64,000 bases of DNA from Halomonas salipaludis. Lineage in GTDB: Bacteria; Pseudomonadota; Gammaproteobacteria; Pseudomonadales; Halomonadaceae. The stretch covers positions 465,332 to 529,331 of the forward strand of contig NZ_NSKB01000005.1 in assembly GCF_002286975.1 (NCBI RefSeq). Direction: 5' to 3'. Both the position numbers and the translations under genes were made by a program. This document shows, piece after piece, positions 17,323 through 29,480 of this stretch. Below the pieces are notes generated by a model. The model saw nothing but the letters and a program-made list of their open reading frames with translations. It was not told the DNA's origin and did no database searches. Each line of letters begins with the position of its first letter. The stretch's first letter is position 1.

Positions 17323-18911
17323 CAAGGGGTCTCCAGGTGATAGCCGGCGCGATGCGCCTGATGCTGTGTGCCGCCGCCGTAACTCTCCTCGCCATCGAGG
17401 CGGGCAAGGAACGCCTCGGCCTGCTGGCGGATGGCATCGCGCTTGGCGTCGGTCATGCGCCGCAGCGAGCCGTAGATCAGCGCCATGCGCGGGTTGTCGG
17501 CGAGGCGCTCGGCGTGGCGCTCGAGGAAGTGCCAGTAGAGGCTGTTGAGCGGGCAGGCGTGGGTACCGGTAATCTGCTTGGGATCGTAGCGGCACTGGCG
17601 GCAGTGGTCGGACATGCGATCGATGTACTTGCCCGAGGCGCAGTAGGGCTTGGAGCCCATCAGGCCGCCGTCGGCGTGCAGCACCATGCCCAGGGTATTG
17701 GGCAATTCGACCCACTCGCAGGCGTCGGCGTAGACCGCCAGGTACCAGTCGCACAGCGCCTCGGGAGCGACGTCGCAGAGCAGCGCAACATTGCCGGTGA
17801 CCATCAGCCGCTGAATATGATGGGCGTAGGCGTTGTCGCGGGTCATCTCGATGGCGCGCCTGAGGCAGCGCAGCTCGGTGTCGCCGCTCCAATAGAAATC
17901 TGGCAGCTGGCGCCGGGCAGCGAGGTGATTGCGGGTCTTGTAGGTGGGCATCTGGGTCCAGTAGAGACCGCGCACGTACTCCCGCCAGCCGAGGATCTGG
18001 CGAATGAAGCCCTCCACGGCGTTGAGCGGGGCGCGGCCCTCGTGGTAGGCGCGCTCGGCCGCCTCGCACACCTCGCGGGGCGACAGCAGGCCGATGTTGA
18101 GCGCCGGGGCGAGCCGCGAGTGGAATAGCCAGGGCTCGGCGTCGCTGATGGCGTCCTGGAAGCGGCCGAAGTCGGGCAGTGCGTTGGCCAGGAAGTGGCG
18201 CAGGTCGGCCAGCGCCTGGCGGCGTGTCACCGCCCAGTTGAAGCCCGTCAGGTCGCCAAAGTGGTCGTCGAAGTGCTCGGCCACCAGCGCCAGCACGTCG
18301 CGGGTGATGGCGTCGCGGCGATGCCGCGGCGGGGCGGGAGGCGCCGCATCGGCGGCGAGCGGCTGGCGGTTATCGTGGTCGAAGTTCCACTTGCCACCGG
18401 CCGGCTCGCTGCCCTCCATCAGCAGGCCGCTGCGGCGCCGCTGTTCACGGTAGAAGTACTCCATGCGCAGCGACTTGCGGCCCTCTGCCCAGGCGGCGAA
18501 GTCGTCTGGGGTGGTGAAAAAGCGCGTATCCTCGTGCAGCTGCCAGGGCAGGGCGGCGTCGCGGCGCGCCTGCATCGCCTGCCATAGCCGCCACTCCCCC
18601 GGGCGTACCGCCTGAATGCTGTCGCAGCCGTAGCGCTCGGCGAGGCGCTCGGCTTCGGCGATCAAGCTGTGGGCATTGTCGTCGTCATCGAGCCGGCTGT
18701 AGTGCACGCTGACGCCGCGCTGGCGCAGCTCCTCGGCGAAGTGGCGCATCGCCGACAGCATCATGGCGATCTTCTGCGGATGGTGCGGCACGTAGCGGCC
18801 TTCATCTTTGACCTCACACAGTGCCACCACGGCATTGGCCGGGGCGTCGCGCAGGATGGCGAGGTCGTGGCTGAGCTGATCACCGAGCACCAGCAGCAGT
18901 GGCTTGGACAT
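17322..18911 (-). CDS. iron-sulfur bacterial cryptochrome/photolyase, (6-4) type (PhrB-like)
   Basis: 529 residues of the FeS-BCP/PhrB class, formerly called deoxyribodipyrimidine photolyase-related. The N-terminal Rossmann-like domain begins MSKPLLLVLGDQLSHDLAIL. The C-terminal half binds FAD and a [4Fe-4S] cluster. Cys349, Cys437, Cys440 and Cys453 match the four cluster cysteines of Agrobacterium PhrB in spacing. AYAHHIQRLMVTGN provides the active-site His pair at 364-365. The family repairs (6-4) photoproducts with blue light. It is divergent from hemH, with a dyad between them. Confidence 0.93.
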   Translation of the reverse strand: MSKPLLLVLGDQLSHDLAILRDAPANAVVALCEVKDEGRYVPHHPQKIAMMLSAMRHFAEELRQRGVSVHYSRLDDDDNAHSLIAEAERLAERYGCDSIQAVRPGEWRLWQAMQARRDAALPWQLHEDTRFFTTPDDFAAWAEGRKSLRMEYFYREQRRRSGLLMEGSEPAGGKWNFDHDNRQPLAADAAPPAPPRHRRDAITRDVLALVAEHFDDHFGDLTGFNWAVTRRQALADLRHFLANALPDFGRFQDAISDAEPWLFHSRLAPALNIGLLSPREVCEAAERAYHEGRAPLNAVEGFIRQILGWREYVRGLYWTQMPTYKTRNHLAARRQLPDFYWSGDTELRCLRRAIEMTRDNAYAHHIQRLMVTGNVALLCDVAPEALCDWYLAVYADACEWVELPNTLGMVLHADGGLMGSKPYCASGKYIDRMSDHCRQCRYDPKQITGTHACPLNSLYWHFLERHAERLADNPRMALIYGSLRRMTDAKRDAIRQQAEAFLARLDGEESYGGGTQHQAHRAGYHLETP

Positions 18912-18923
18912 GAATTGACCTGA

Positions 18924-18953
18924 AGTTATACAAATAATGCTGATAGTATAACT
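18924..18953. promoter_or_regulatory. inverted repeat between photolyase and hemH
   Basis: AGTTATAC and GTATAACT are perfect 8-bp inverted arms with a 14-bp spacer, starting 13 bp upstream of the photolyase start. The left arm, read in the photolyase direction, gives TTTGTATAACTT, which also supplies a possible -10. The site is probably the binding place of a dimeric regulator. A light-responsive MerR/LitR-type protein is a reasonable guess but not shown. Confidence 0.5.
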
Positions 18954-19091
18954 CGATTCTCCTCGGCGGCGAGCCGGATGCTAGAATCGCACCACGACTT
19001 AGACTCAACCCAGGGCGACTGCGACTGCTTGGTGAAGGGCAAACAAGTCCCTGCCCACGGTTGCGCGGCGACCCAATAAGGATGCCAATGC

Positions 19092-20165
19092 ATGTCAGCA
19101 AGTGATGTGGAACTCGACCAGCCGGGCCAGGGCCGGCTGGCCCATGCCGGACCCGATCACCCGCCGGTGGCCCGCGCCAAGATCGGCGTGGTGATCGCCA
19201 ACCTGGGCACCCCCGACGCCACCGACTACTGGTCGATGCGCCGCTACCTCAATGAGTTTCTCTCCGACAAGCGGGTCGTCGACTACGCCTCCTGGAAGTG
19301 GCAGCCGCTGCTGCAGGGCATCATCCTGACCAAGCGTCCGTTCAGTTCCGGCAAGGCCTACCGCAGCATCTGGAACGAGGAGAACAACGAGAGCCCGCTG
19401 CTGACCATCACCCGCGACCAGACCGCCAAGCTCAGCGCCCGCCTCGAAGCGGCGCTGGGCGACAAGGTAGTGGTGGACTTCTGCATGCGCTATGGCAATC
19501 CCTCCACCGATAGCGTGCTGCGCCGGCTGCAGGCCCAGGGCTGCGAGAAGATCCTGTTCTTCCCGCTCTACCCGCAGTACGCCTCGCCGACCACCGCCAC
19601 CGCCAACGACCAGGCCTTCCGCACCCTGATGAAGCTCAAGTGGCAGCCGGCGATTCGTACCGTGCCGGCCTACTTCGAGCACCCGGCCTACCTCGATGCC
19701 CTGGCGGCCTCGGTCAACGAAGCCTATGCCGCCGCCGAGTCACGGCCGGATATCCTGGTGGCCTCCTATCACGGCGTGCCCAAGCGCTATCTGATGGAGG
19801 GCGACCCCTACCACTGCCAGTGCCAGAAGACCACGCGCCTGCTCAAGGAGCGGCTGGGCTGGGACGACAGCCAGATCGTCACCGCCTTCCAGTCGCAGTT
19901 CGGGCCCGAAGAGTGGGTTGGCCCGCCCACCGTCGACCACGTCGCCGAGCTGGCGCGCCAGGGCCACAAGCATATCGCGGTGGTCTCGCCGGCCTTCGCC
20001 GCCGACTGCGTGGAGACCCTCGAGGAGATCAACGAGGAGATTCGCGACAGCTTCCTCGAGGCCGGTGGCGAGCACTTCACCTACGTGCCCTGCCTCAACG
20101 ACCGCGACGACCATATCGAGGCGCTGGCGCAGGTGGCACTCAATGAGCTGGGTGGCTGGATCTAG
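19092..20165 (+). CDS. hemH: ferrochelatase
   Basis: 357 residues. Inserts Fe2+ into protoporphyrin IX, the last step of haem synthesis, at the inner face of the membrane. KIGVVIANLGTPDATDYWSM opens the domain. SYHGVPKRYLMEGDPYHCQC carries the catalytic His, and FQSQFGPEEWVGPPT and VVSPAFAADCVETLEEINEE the Glu-rich metal path. An extra N-terminal stretch of about 28 residues precedes the domain. AAGGAT lies 8-9 bp upstream of the ATG. It overlaps the convergent mrpG by 4 bp: the CTAG at 20162-20165 serves as a stop codon on both strands. Confidence 0.96.
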   Translation: MSASDVELDQPGQGRLAHAGPDHPPVARAKIGVVIANLGTPDATDYWSMRRYLNEFLSDKRVVDYASWKWQPLLQGIILTKRPFSSGKAYRSIWNEENNESPLLTITRDQTAKLSARLEAALGDKVVVDFCMRYGNPSTDSVLRRLQAQGCEKILFFPLYPQYASPTTATANDQAFRTLMKLKWQPAIRTVPAYFEHPAYLDALAASVNEAYAAAESRPDILVASYHGVPKRYLMEGDPYHCQCQKTTRLLKERLGWDDSQIVTAFQSQFGPEEWVGPPTVDHVAELARQGHKHIAVVSPAFAADCVETLEEINEEIRDSFLEAGGEHFTYVPCLNDRDDHIEALAQVALNELGGWI

Positions 20166-20596
20166 CGGCGCAGTCGCCAGCGGCGCTTCTGCCCCTCGCT
20201 GGCCGGGCGCCGCGGCCGTGGCGGGCGCGCTACCCGGCCCTGGCCGACGTCCTCGTCGCGCAGCTCGGGGGGCGAGCCGCGGGTGTCGCGGGTGTAGGGC
20301 AGGTGCATGTGCAGGCCGGTCTTGGCCAGCATATGGCCGGTGACCGGCGCGGTGATGAACAGAAACAGGGTGATCAGCAGCTCCTGCACGTGGAGGCCCG
20401 GCTGTACCACGCTGAAATAGACCATCGACGCCATCAGGATGCAGCCGATGCCCAGGGTCGTGCCCTTGGTCGGCCCGTGCAGGCGCATGAAGAAGTCCTT
20501 GAACTGCAGCATGCCCAGCGAGCCGACGAAGGCGAATAGTCCACCGGCGATCAGCAGCAGGCCGATCAGCCATTCGAGAAATACGTAGAACGCCAT
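20162..20596 (-). CDS. mnhG: Na+/H+ antiporter subunit G (six-gene Mrp system)
   Basis: 144 residues with three membrane segments (WLIGLLLIAGGLFAFVGSLG, TLGIGCILMASMVYFSVVQ, LLITLFLFITAPVTGHML). RLHGPTKGTTLG is the PhaG/MnhG_YufB signature. A long Arg/Pro-rich cytoplasmic tail of about 45 residues is unusual for this small subunit. Last gene of the minus-strand operon. The ATG at 20596 lies 11 bp after mnhF; the frame upstream of it is a shadow. Confidence 0.9.
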   Translation of the reverse strand: MAFYVFLEWLIGLLLIAGGLFAFVGSLGMLQFKDFFMRLHGPTKGTTLGIGCILMASMVYFSVVQPGLHVQELLITLFLFITAPVTGHMLAKTGLHMHLPYTRDTRGSPPELRDEDVGQGRVARPPRPRRPASEGQKRRWRLRR

Positions 20597-20607
20597 GCCA
20601 TGGCCTC

Positions 20608-20877
20608 CTATTCGATGATGTCGCCGCGCAACAGGTAGCGGCAGATTGCCATGGTGCTGACGAAGCCGAGCATGGCGATCAGAATCGCCGCCTCGAAATA
20701 GACCTTGGTGTTGAGCCACAGCCCCAGCAGCACGATCAGCGCGATGCAGTTGACGTACATGGTATCAAGGGCCAACAGCCGGTCGGGAATGTCGGGCCCG
20801 CGGGCTAGGCGCACCACGTTCATCGCCAGGGCGGCAACGATCAGCGCCAGGCTGATCCACAGCGCGGTATCTAGCAT
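20608..20877 (-). CDS. mnhF: Na+/H+ antiporter subunit F (six-gene Mrp system)
   Basis: 89 residues, three membrane helices. ARGPDIPDRLLALDTMYVN is the MrpF/PhaF signature. It overlaps mnhE by 7 bp. The F subunit is needed for activity of Mrp complexes but has no catalytic role of its own known. Confidence 0.92.
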   Translation of the reverse strand: MLDTALWISLALIVAALAMNVVRLARGPDIPDRLLALDTMYVNCIALIVLLGLWLNTKVYFEAAILIAMLGFVSTMAICRYLLRGDIIE

Positions 20878-21368
20878 TCGAAGATCTCCTTGAGCGGCCG
20901 CTCGTAGCGGCTGCGAATCTCCTCGACCAGCGCCTGCTCGTCGTCGAGGTCGAGCACGTGGATCAGCAGCGACGAGCGGTCGAGGCGGATATTGGTCGAC
21001 ACGGTGCCCGGGGTCAGGGTGATGGTGTTGGCCAGCAGGGTAATGGTCAGCGGCTCGCGCACCAGCAGCGGGTACTCGACGAAGCCCGGCCGCGGCGCGC
21101 GACCGGGCTTGAGTATCAGGTAGCTGACCTCGAGGTTGGCCTTGAGGATGTCCCACAGCACGCGGGCCACGAAGCGGCACAGCGTCCAGGGTTTGCGCAC
21201 CCGCGGTAGCGGCTCCCACAGGCGCCGTATCAGCAGCGGTATTGCCACCGCAAGCCCAGCGCCCAGCAGCAGTTGGCCAGGGGATAGGCTGCGCCCCAGC
21301 AGTAGCCACACCACCAGCAGCACCAGTGACAGGGTGGGCGTCGGCAGCAGTCTGCCCAGCGATCTCAT
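20871..21368 (-). CDS. mnhE: Na+/H+ antiporter subunit E (six-gene Mrp system)
   Basis: 165 residues. Two or three N-terminal helices (SLVLLVVWLLLGRSLSPGQL) are followed by the cytoplasmic MrpE domain with EPLTITLLANTITLTPGTVS, the most conserved stretch of the family, and a Glu-rich end. ATG 21368 overlaps the mnhD stop by 4 bp. Confidence 0.93.
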   Translation of the reverse strand: MRSLGRLLPTPTLSLVLLVVWLLLGRSLSPGQLLLGAGLAVAIPLLIRRLWEPLPRVRKPWTLCRFVARVLWDILKANLEVSYLILKPGRAPRPGFVEYPLLVREPLTITLLANTITLTPGTVSTNIRLDRSSLLIHVLDLDDEQALVEEIRSRYERPLKEIFEC

Positions 21369-22870
21369 GGTCGTACCCCCGCGGTGGTGGTCGGTGGTGT
21401 CGAGACGACCTCGCTGCGTGCCAGCTGGGCGGCGGTGGCCTCGGCGTAGCCGCTGATCGGGCCGGCGAACAGCGTCAGCAGCGGCAGGCTGGCGAGCAGC
21501 CACAGCACGCCGATGAGCTGCCCGGGGCGTACCCGCTGGTTGCCCGGCTTGCCCTTGTGGCTGGCCCAGAATAGCACCGAACCGGCCCGCGACAGCGCGA
21601 TTAGCGCGGCCAGCGTGGCCAGCAGCAGTAGCGCCCACAGCCACAGGCCCTGCTCGCTCCCCGCCGCCTGCAGCAGCCATAGCTTGCCCAGTGCGCCGGA
21701 CAGCGGCGGCAGGCCGACCATGCCGATGGCGGCGACCATGAATAGCCCGCCGAGCAGGCGCTGCTGATTCAGGCGCCGCCCGCATACCAGCCGTGTACCG
21801 GCCTGGCCGCGCTGGCGGTCGATCAGCTCGGCGATCAGGAACAGCGCGGCGGCGACCAGCGTCGAGTGCACCAGATAATAGAGCAGCGCCGCGTCGCTGG
21901 CGTGCTGGCCCATGCCGACGGCCGCCAGCAGGGCCCCCACCGAGACCAGTACCAGGTAGGCGACCAGCATGCGCAGGTCGCGGGCGCCCAGCGCACCTAG
22001 CGTAGCCAGTGCCAGGGTCGCCAGGCCGGTGACCCACAGCCAGGTCTGGACCGGCGCACTGGCGGGTGTGCCGGCAAAGATCAGCGACTCCACGCGCAGC
22101 AGCGCATAGACACCGACCTTGGTCATGATCGCGAACAGCGCGGCCACCGGGGCCGGCGCGGCGGCATAGGTGCGCGGCAGCCAGAAGTACAGCGGCAGCG
22201 CCGCGGCCTTGAGGCTGAACACCACCACCAGCAGCAGCGCGCCGGTGGTGGCCAGCGCCGCCCGGTCGCCGTCCAGCGCCGCCATGCGCTGGCCCATGTC
22301 GAGCATGTTGAGGGTGCCGGTGGCGCCGTAGAGCACGCCCAGGGCGACCAGGAACAGTGCCGAGCCGATCAGGTTGAGCACCACGTAGTGCAGGCCGGCG
22401 CCTACCCGTGCCTTGCCGCCGCCGTGCATCAGCAGCGCGTAGGAGGCCAGCAGCAGGATCTCGAAGAACACGAACAGGTTGAACAGGTCGCCGGTCAGAA
22501 AGGCGCCGTTGAGCCCCATTAGCTGCAGCTGAAAGAGGCCGTGGAAGTGGCTGTCCTGGGCGTCCTCGCCGGAGCAGGCGAAGGTCACGCAGCCCAGCGC
22601 CAGCACCGCGGTGAGCAGCACCATCAGCGCCGCCAGGCGATCGAGAGTCAGGGCGATGCCGAACGGTGCCTGCCAGTTGCCCAGCGCATAGTGATAGACC
22701 TCGTCGCTGCCGGCCAGCTGCAGCAGCAGTGTGGCAAGCGCGACCAGCAGCAGCGTGGCGACAGTGCTGATCAGGCGCTGGCGCGCGTCGTCGAGGCGCA
22801 GGCCGAGCAGAACCAGTGCGGCCAGCATCGGCAGCAGGATCGGTAGGATCGGCAGGTGCTGGGCGATCAT
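21365..22870 (-). CDS. mnhD: Na+/H+ antiporter subunit D (six-gene Mrp system)
   Basis: 501 residues, about 14 membrane helices. It is homologous to NuoN/NuoM-type proton-translocating subunits of complex I. Landmarks are FLTGDLFNLFVFFEILLLAS and FSLKAAALPLYFWLPRTYAA, which carry the conserved Glu and Lys of the channel. With MrpA it forms the ion path. It overlaps mnhC and mnhE by 4 bp each. Confidence 0.95.
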   Translation of the reverse strand: MIAQHLPILPILLPMLAALVLLGLRLDDARQRLISTVATLLLVALATLLLQLAGSDEVYHYALGNWQAPFGIALTLDRLAALMVLLTAVLALGCVTFACSGEDAQDSHFHGLFQLQLMGLNGAFLTGDLFNLFVFFEILLLASYALLMHGGGKARVGAGLHYVVLNLIGSALFLVALGVLYGATGTLNMLDMGQRMAALDGDRAALATTGALLLVVVFSLKAAALPLYFWLPRTYAAAPAPVAALFAIMTKVGVYALLRVESLIFAGTPASAPVQTWLWVTGLATLALATLGALGARDLRMLVAYLVLVSVGALLAAVGMGQHASDAALLYYLVHSTLVAAALFLIAELIDRQRGQAGTRLVCGRRLNQQRLLGGLFMVAAIGMVGLPPLSGALGKLWLLQAAGSEQGLWLWALLLLATLAALIALSRAGSVLFWASHKGKPGNQRVRPGQLIGVLWLLASLPLLTLFAGPISGYAEATAAQLARSEVVSTPPTTTAGVRP

Positions 22871-23207
22871 CGCGGTGGCTCCTCGTCGCCCTGCTTGCCG
22901 TCGACGTGGTCGTTGCCCAGTTCGCTACGCGCGCGAATCGCCAGGATCACCATGAAGGCGGTCATGGCGAAGCCGATCACGATGGCAGTCAGCACCAGCG
23001 CCTGGGGTAGCGGGTCGCTGGGCGACAGCGACTCGCCGATCACCGGGGCGGCGTGGGTGTTGAGCCCGCCCATCGAGAACAGGAACAGGTTGACCGCATA
23101 GGAGAGCAGCGTCAGGCCGACGATCACCGGGAAGGTGCGGCCGCGCAGCATCAGGAACAGCCCGCAGGCGGTCAGGGTGCCGACCACCGCGGCGAAGAGC
23201 GCTTCCA

Positions 23208-23208
<1 letters not shown>
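22867..23208 (-). CDS. mnhC: Na+/H+ antiporter subunit C (six-gene Mrp system)
   Basis: 113 residues, three helices, NuoK-like. GLTLLSYAVNLFLFSMGGLN and [20 protein letters not shown] are the MrpC signatures. Its start overlaps the last base of the mnhAB stop. A short acidic tail ends the protein. Confidence 0.94.
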
Positions 23209-26000
<2,792 letters not shown>

Positions 26001-26326
26001 CGAGAATCGGTCCCGTCGCAGCGGGGCACGCACGGGGCGTTGCCATGCGGGTTATTGTCGTGGCGTGGCGACGCTGTCGTTCAGCGCGTCAGGCGATAAA
26101 ACTCCAGCAAAAACAGGGGGTAAACGCGGAAGGAGGGGAGCTCTTCAGACGCGATGGACCGCTATTTCTTGCCAACTATCACATTGATTCTATAGGCTTT
26201 ACTTCCATCATTGTAGGCTTGCATGTCGCCCCGCAGTTAACCATTAGGCGTAGGATATTTATATCGTTGCGCCATCTGCCGTCCTGCGAGCGCGGGTGAC
26301 GACGACCACAAGGAGAGACCCGCGTT
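26001..26326. other. divergent control region between the two Mrp operons
   Basis: 326 bp with no credible gene; the 117-codon frame across it has no ribosome site. Towards mrpA there is TTGCCA, then 16 bp, then TATAGG (about 26167-26194), a weak promoter candidate, and AAGGAGA before the mrpA start. Towards mnhA I see no good promoter. The middle is noticeably AT-richer (26160-26275) than the flanking genes, as expected for regulatory DNA. Confidence 0.5.
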
Positions 26327-28663
26327 ATGCAACTAGCCGTGCTTTCAGGCTTCGTGCTGGCCGCTTTCGCCCCGCTGCTGCAACGCTGGTGCGGTGCACG
26401 AACCAGCCTGGTGCTTGCGCTCTATCCTGCCGCCCTGGCGCTGTGGCTGTTGACCCAGCTACCGGCGGTAATGGGCGGCGAGGTGCTGGTGTTCAGCCTG
26501 GAGTGGGTGCCGGCGCTGGGCATGAGCCTGACCTTCCTGCTCGACGGTCTGTCGATGCTGTTTGCGCTGCTGATCACGGTGATCGGTGCCTTCGTGTTGA
26601 TCTATGCCGGCGGCTATCTCAAGGGCCACCCCGACCTGGTGCGCTTCCACGTGGTGATCGTCGCCTTCATGGTGTCGATGCTGGGGTTGGTGCTCGCCGA
26701 TGGCCTGATGACACTGTTCGTGTTCTGGGAATTGACCAGCATCACCTCCTATCTGCTGATCGGCTTCAATCACACCGACCTCGAGGCACGCAAGTCGGCC
26801 CGCCAGGGGCTGTTCGTCACCGTCGGCGGTGGCCTGGCGCTGATGGCGGGGCTGGTGATGCTGGCGATTGCCGGCGACAGCTGGTCGCTGCAGGAGCTAC
26901 TCAACGGCGGCGACGTGCTGCGCGAGCATGCTCTCTACCTGCCGATGCTGCTGTGCCTGCTGGGCGGCGCCTTCACCAAGTCGGCGCAGTTTCCGTTCCA
27001 CTTCTGGCTGCCCAACGCCATGGCCGCCCCGACGCCAGTGTCGGCCTATCTGCACTCGGCGACCATGGTCAAGGCCGGCATCTACCTGCTGGCGCGGCTG
27101 CACCCCGGACTCGGCGGCACCGAGCTGTGGATCGGCATCCTCTCGGTGGTTGGTGCCCTGACCATGTTCACCGGCGCCTTCCTGGCGCTGCGGCATACCA
27201 ACATCAAGAAGCTGCTGGCCTACTCGACGATCATGGCGCTGGGCACCTTGACCATGCTATTGGGCATCGGCACCGAAGGTGCGCTGATCGCCTTCGTCAC
27301 CTTCCTGCTGGCTCACTCGCTGTACAAGGGGGCGCTGTTCATGGTGGCCGGTATCCTCGACCACGAGACCGGCACCAAGGATGTCACCGCCATGGGCGGG
27401 CTGCGCCGGCTGATGCCGGTCACCGCGCTGGTGGCTTGCATTTCGGCGCTGTCGTTGGCCGGGGTGCCGCCGCTGTTCGGCTTCATTGGCAAGGAGTTGA
27501 TGTTCGAGTCGGTGCTCGACGCCGGCAGTTTCCGTGCCATCATCTTCCTGCTCAGCTTTGCGGCGGCGATCTTCACCATCGCCGTGGCGGCCATCGTGGT
27601 GCTGCGGCCGTTCTTCGGCGAGCGCCGCGAAACGCCCAAGGCGGCCCATGAGGCGCCCAGCTCGATGCTCGCCGGACCGGTGGGACTGGCGACGCTGACG
27701 CTGGCATTCGGCCTGCTGCCGGTACTGGCCGGTACCGGCCTGCTTACCGCGGCGGCTTCAGCGGTGGCCGGCGAGCCGCTGACGGTGTCGCTGTCGCTGT
27801 GGCATGGCATCAACCTGCCGCTGATCATGTCGCTGGTCAGCCTGGCGCTGGGCTACCTGCTGTTCCGCCACTGGGATCGGGTGCGTGGCAACCTGGCGCG
27901 TCTCGACCCGCTGTTCGCCCACGGCCCCGAGGCCGGCTACGAAAACCTGATGGATGGCATCGTGCGGGTCTCCGAGTGGCAGACTCGGGTGCTGCAGAAC
28001 GGCTATATGCGTAACTACATCATGGTCATGGTGGTGGTGCTGATCGCCCTGGTGGGCAATTCGCTGCTGCTGCGCCATGCGCCCGAGTTCGCCATCAGTC
28101 TCGACGTGCAGTTCCACGAGGCGGTGGTGGCTGGGCTGATGGTATCGGGGGCGCTGTTCGCCTGCATCTCGCGCTCGCGGCTGGCAGCAGTGGCCTCGGT
28201 GGGCATCATGGGCTTCTGTATCGCGCTGACCTTCATCCTGTTCAGTGCCCCGGACCTGGGCATCACCCAGCTGCTGGTCGAGACCCTGACCGTGATCCTG
28301 TTGATCCTGGTGTTGTTCCGGCTGCCGCGCTTCGCCAGCCTGTCGACGCCGCTGGAGCGGGTCCGCGACCTGGTGGTGGCGGGCTCGATGGGGGTGCTGA
28401 TCATGCTGCTGATCCTCACCGTGGTGGCCAGCAACCAGTTCGTGCCGGTGTCCGGCTACATGATCGAGAACAGCGTGCCGCTGGCCCATGGACGCAATAT
28501 CGTCAACGTGATCCTGGTCGACTACCGTGCGCTGGATACGCTGGGCGAGATCTTCGTGCTGGCGCTGGCGGCGATCGGCGTGATCGCGATGCTCAAGCTA
28601 CGCGCACCCAAGCCCGAGCCCAAGGGCGCGGGCAAGGGAGCCAAGGAGTCTGCCGATGGTTAA
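26327..28663 (+). CDS. mrpA: Na+/H+ antiporter subunit A (seven-gene Mrp system)
   Basis: 778 residues, NuoL-like with the MrpA C-terminal extension. [20 protein letters not shown] and [20 protein letters not shown] are the antiporter landmarks. The end lacks the MrpB part, which is a separate gene here, so this is the seven-gene (group 1) type. AAGGAGA stands 10-11 bp before the ATG. It overlaps mrpB by 8 bp. With subunits B-G it exchanges cytoplasmic Na+ for H+ at the inner membrane. Confidence 0.95.
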   Translation: MQLAVLSGFVLAAFAPLLQRWCGARTSLVLALYPAALALWLLTQLPAVMGGEVLVFSLEWVPALGMSLTFLLDGLSMLFALLITVIGAFVLIYAGGYLKGHPDLVRFHVVIVAFMVSMLGLVLADGLMTLFVFWELTSITSYLLIGFNHTDLEARKSARQGLFVTVGGGLALMAGLVMLAIAGDSWSLQELLNGGDVLREHALYLPMLLCLLGGAFTKSAQFPFHFWLPNAMAAPTPVSAYLHSATMVKAGIYLLARLHPGLGGTELWIGILSVVGALTMFTGAFLALRHTNIKKLLAYSTIMALGTLTMLLGIGTEGALIAFVTFLLAHSLYKGALFMVAGILDHETGTKDVTAMGGLRRLMPVTALVACISALSLAGVPPLFGFIGKELMFESVLDAGSFRAIIFLLSFAAAIFTIAVAAIVVLRPFFGERRETPKAAHEAPSSMLAGPVGLATLTLAFGLLPVLAGTGLLTAAASAVAGEPLTVSLSLWHGINLPLIMSLVSLALGYLLFRHWDRVRGNLARLDPLFAHGPEAGYENLMDGIVRVSEWQTRVLQNGYMRNYIMVMVVVLIALVGNSLLLRHAPEFAISLDVQFHEAVVAGLMVSGALFACISRSRLAAVASVGIMGFCIALTFILFSAPDLGITQLLVETLTVILLILVLFRLPRFASLSTPLERVRDLVVAGSMGVLIMLLILTVVASNQFVPVSGYMIENSVPLAHGRNIVNVILVDYRALDTLGEIFVLALAAIGVIAMLKLRAPKPEPKGAGKGAKESADG

Positions 28664-29087
28664 GTCGGGTACCATCATTCTGAATACCGCCGCACGGCTG
28701 CTGATGCCGCTGCAGCTGCTGTTCTCGGTGTTCCTGCTGCTGCGCGGCCACGACGAGCCGGGCGGCGGCTTCATCGCCGGCCTGGTGGCGGCGGGCGCCT
28801 TCATCCTCTACCTGTTCGCCTTCGGGGTGACGGCGACCAAGGAAGTGCTGCGCATGGTCGACCCCCGCGACCTGATCGGCCTGGGGCTGCTGCTGGGCAC
28901 GCTGTCGATCCTGCCGGCCTGGTTCGTGGGTGAGGCGTTCTTCACCGCCCAGTGGTGGGAGATTCCGGGTATCGACTTCAAGGCATCGACGCCGCTGATC
29001 TTCGATATCGGCGTCTACCTGGCGGTGCTCGGCACCCTGCTGGCGGCGATCATGACGCTGATGGAGGTGGACAAGGATGAGCCCTGA
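28656..29087 (+). CDS. mrpB: Na+/H+ antiporter subunit B (seven-gene Mrp system)
   Basis: 143 residues, four helices. [20 protein letters not shown], then [17 protein letters not shown], is the MnhB signature. [20 protein letters not shown] ends the core, followed by a short acidic tail. It corresponds to the C-terminal part of the fused mnhA on the other strand. Confidence 0.95.
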   Translation: MVKSGTIILNTAARLLMPLQLLFSVFLLLRGHDEPGGGFIAGLVAAGAFILYLFAFGVTATKEVLRMVDPRDLIGLGLLLGTLSILPAWFVGEAFFTAQWWEIPGIDFKASTPLIFDIGVYLAVLGTLLAAIMTLMEVDKDEP

Positions 29088-29132
29088 TCCCGTGACGCCG
29101 ACGATTCACACGCCGACTCTTCAGGAGGTGCC

Positions 29133-29480
29133 ATGGAACCGCTGATGGCGCTCGCCATAGGCCTGCTCTACGCCACCGCGATCTACATGATGCTGCGGCG
29201 CTCGATCGTCAAGCTGGTGATCGGCCTGATGCTGCTGTCCAACGCCGCCAACCTGCTGATCTTTACCTCGGCAGGGATGACCCGCGGCGCGCCGCCGTTG
29301 ATTCCCGAAGGCGCCCTGGCGCCGGCCGGCCAGGTGGCCGACCCCTTGCCCCAGGCACTGGTGCTGACGGCGATCGTGATCGCCTTCGGCGTGCTGGCCT
29401 TCGCCGTGGTACTGATTCGCCGCGCCTATGAAATCGTCAAGGCCGATGATCTGGACAAGATGAAGGATACCGACACGTGA
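29133..29480 (+). CDS. mrpC: Na+/H+ antiporter subunit C (seven-gene Mrp system)
   Basis: 115 residues, NuoK-like, three helices. [20 protein letters not shown] and [20 protein letters not shown] match the family. CAGGAGG precedes the start by 5-6 bp. It overlaps mrpD by 4 bp (GTGA). Confidence 0.95.
   Translation: MEPLMALAIGLLYATAIYMMLRRSIVKLVIGLMLLSNAANLLIFTSAGMTRGAPPLIPEGALAPAGQVADPLPQALVLTAIVIAFGVLAFAVVLIRRAYEIVKADDLDKMKDTDT

Noticed and set aside
17323..18069. Upstream extension of the DCC protein to 381 residues
   Set aside because: The extra part is an out-of-frame reading of the photolyase gene; the DCC domain with its own start at 17322 is complete.
26296..27651. A 451-codon plus-strand frame overlapping mrpA
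   Set aside because: Out-of-frame shadow of mrpA, which has ribosome site, length and motifs.
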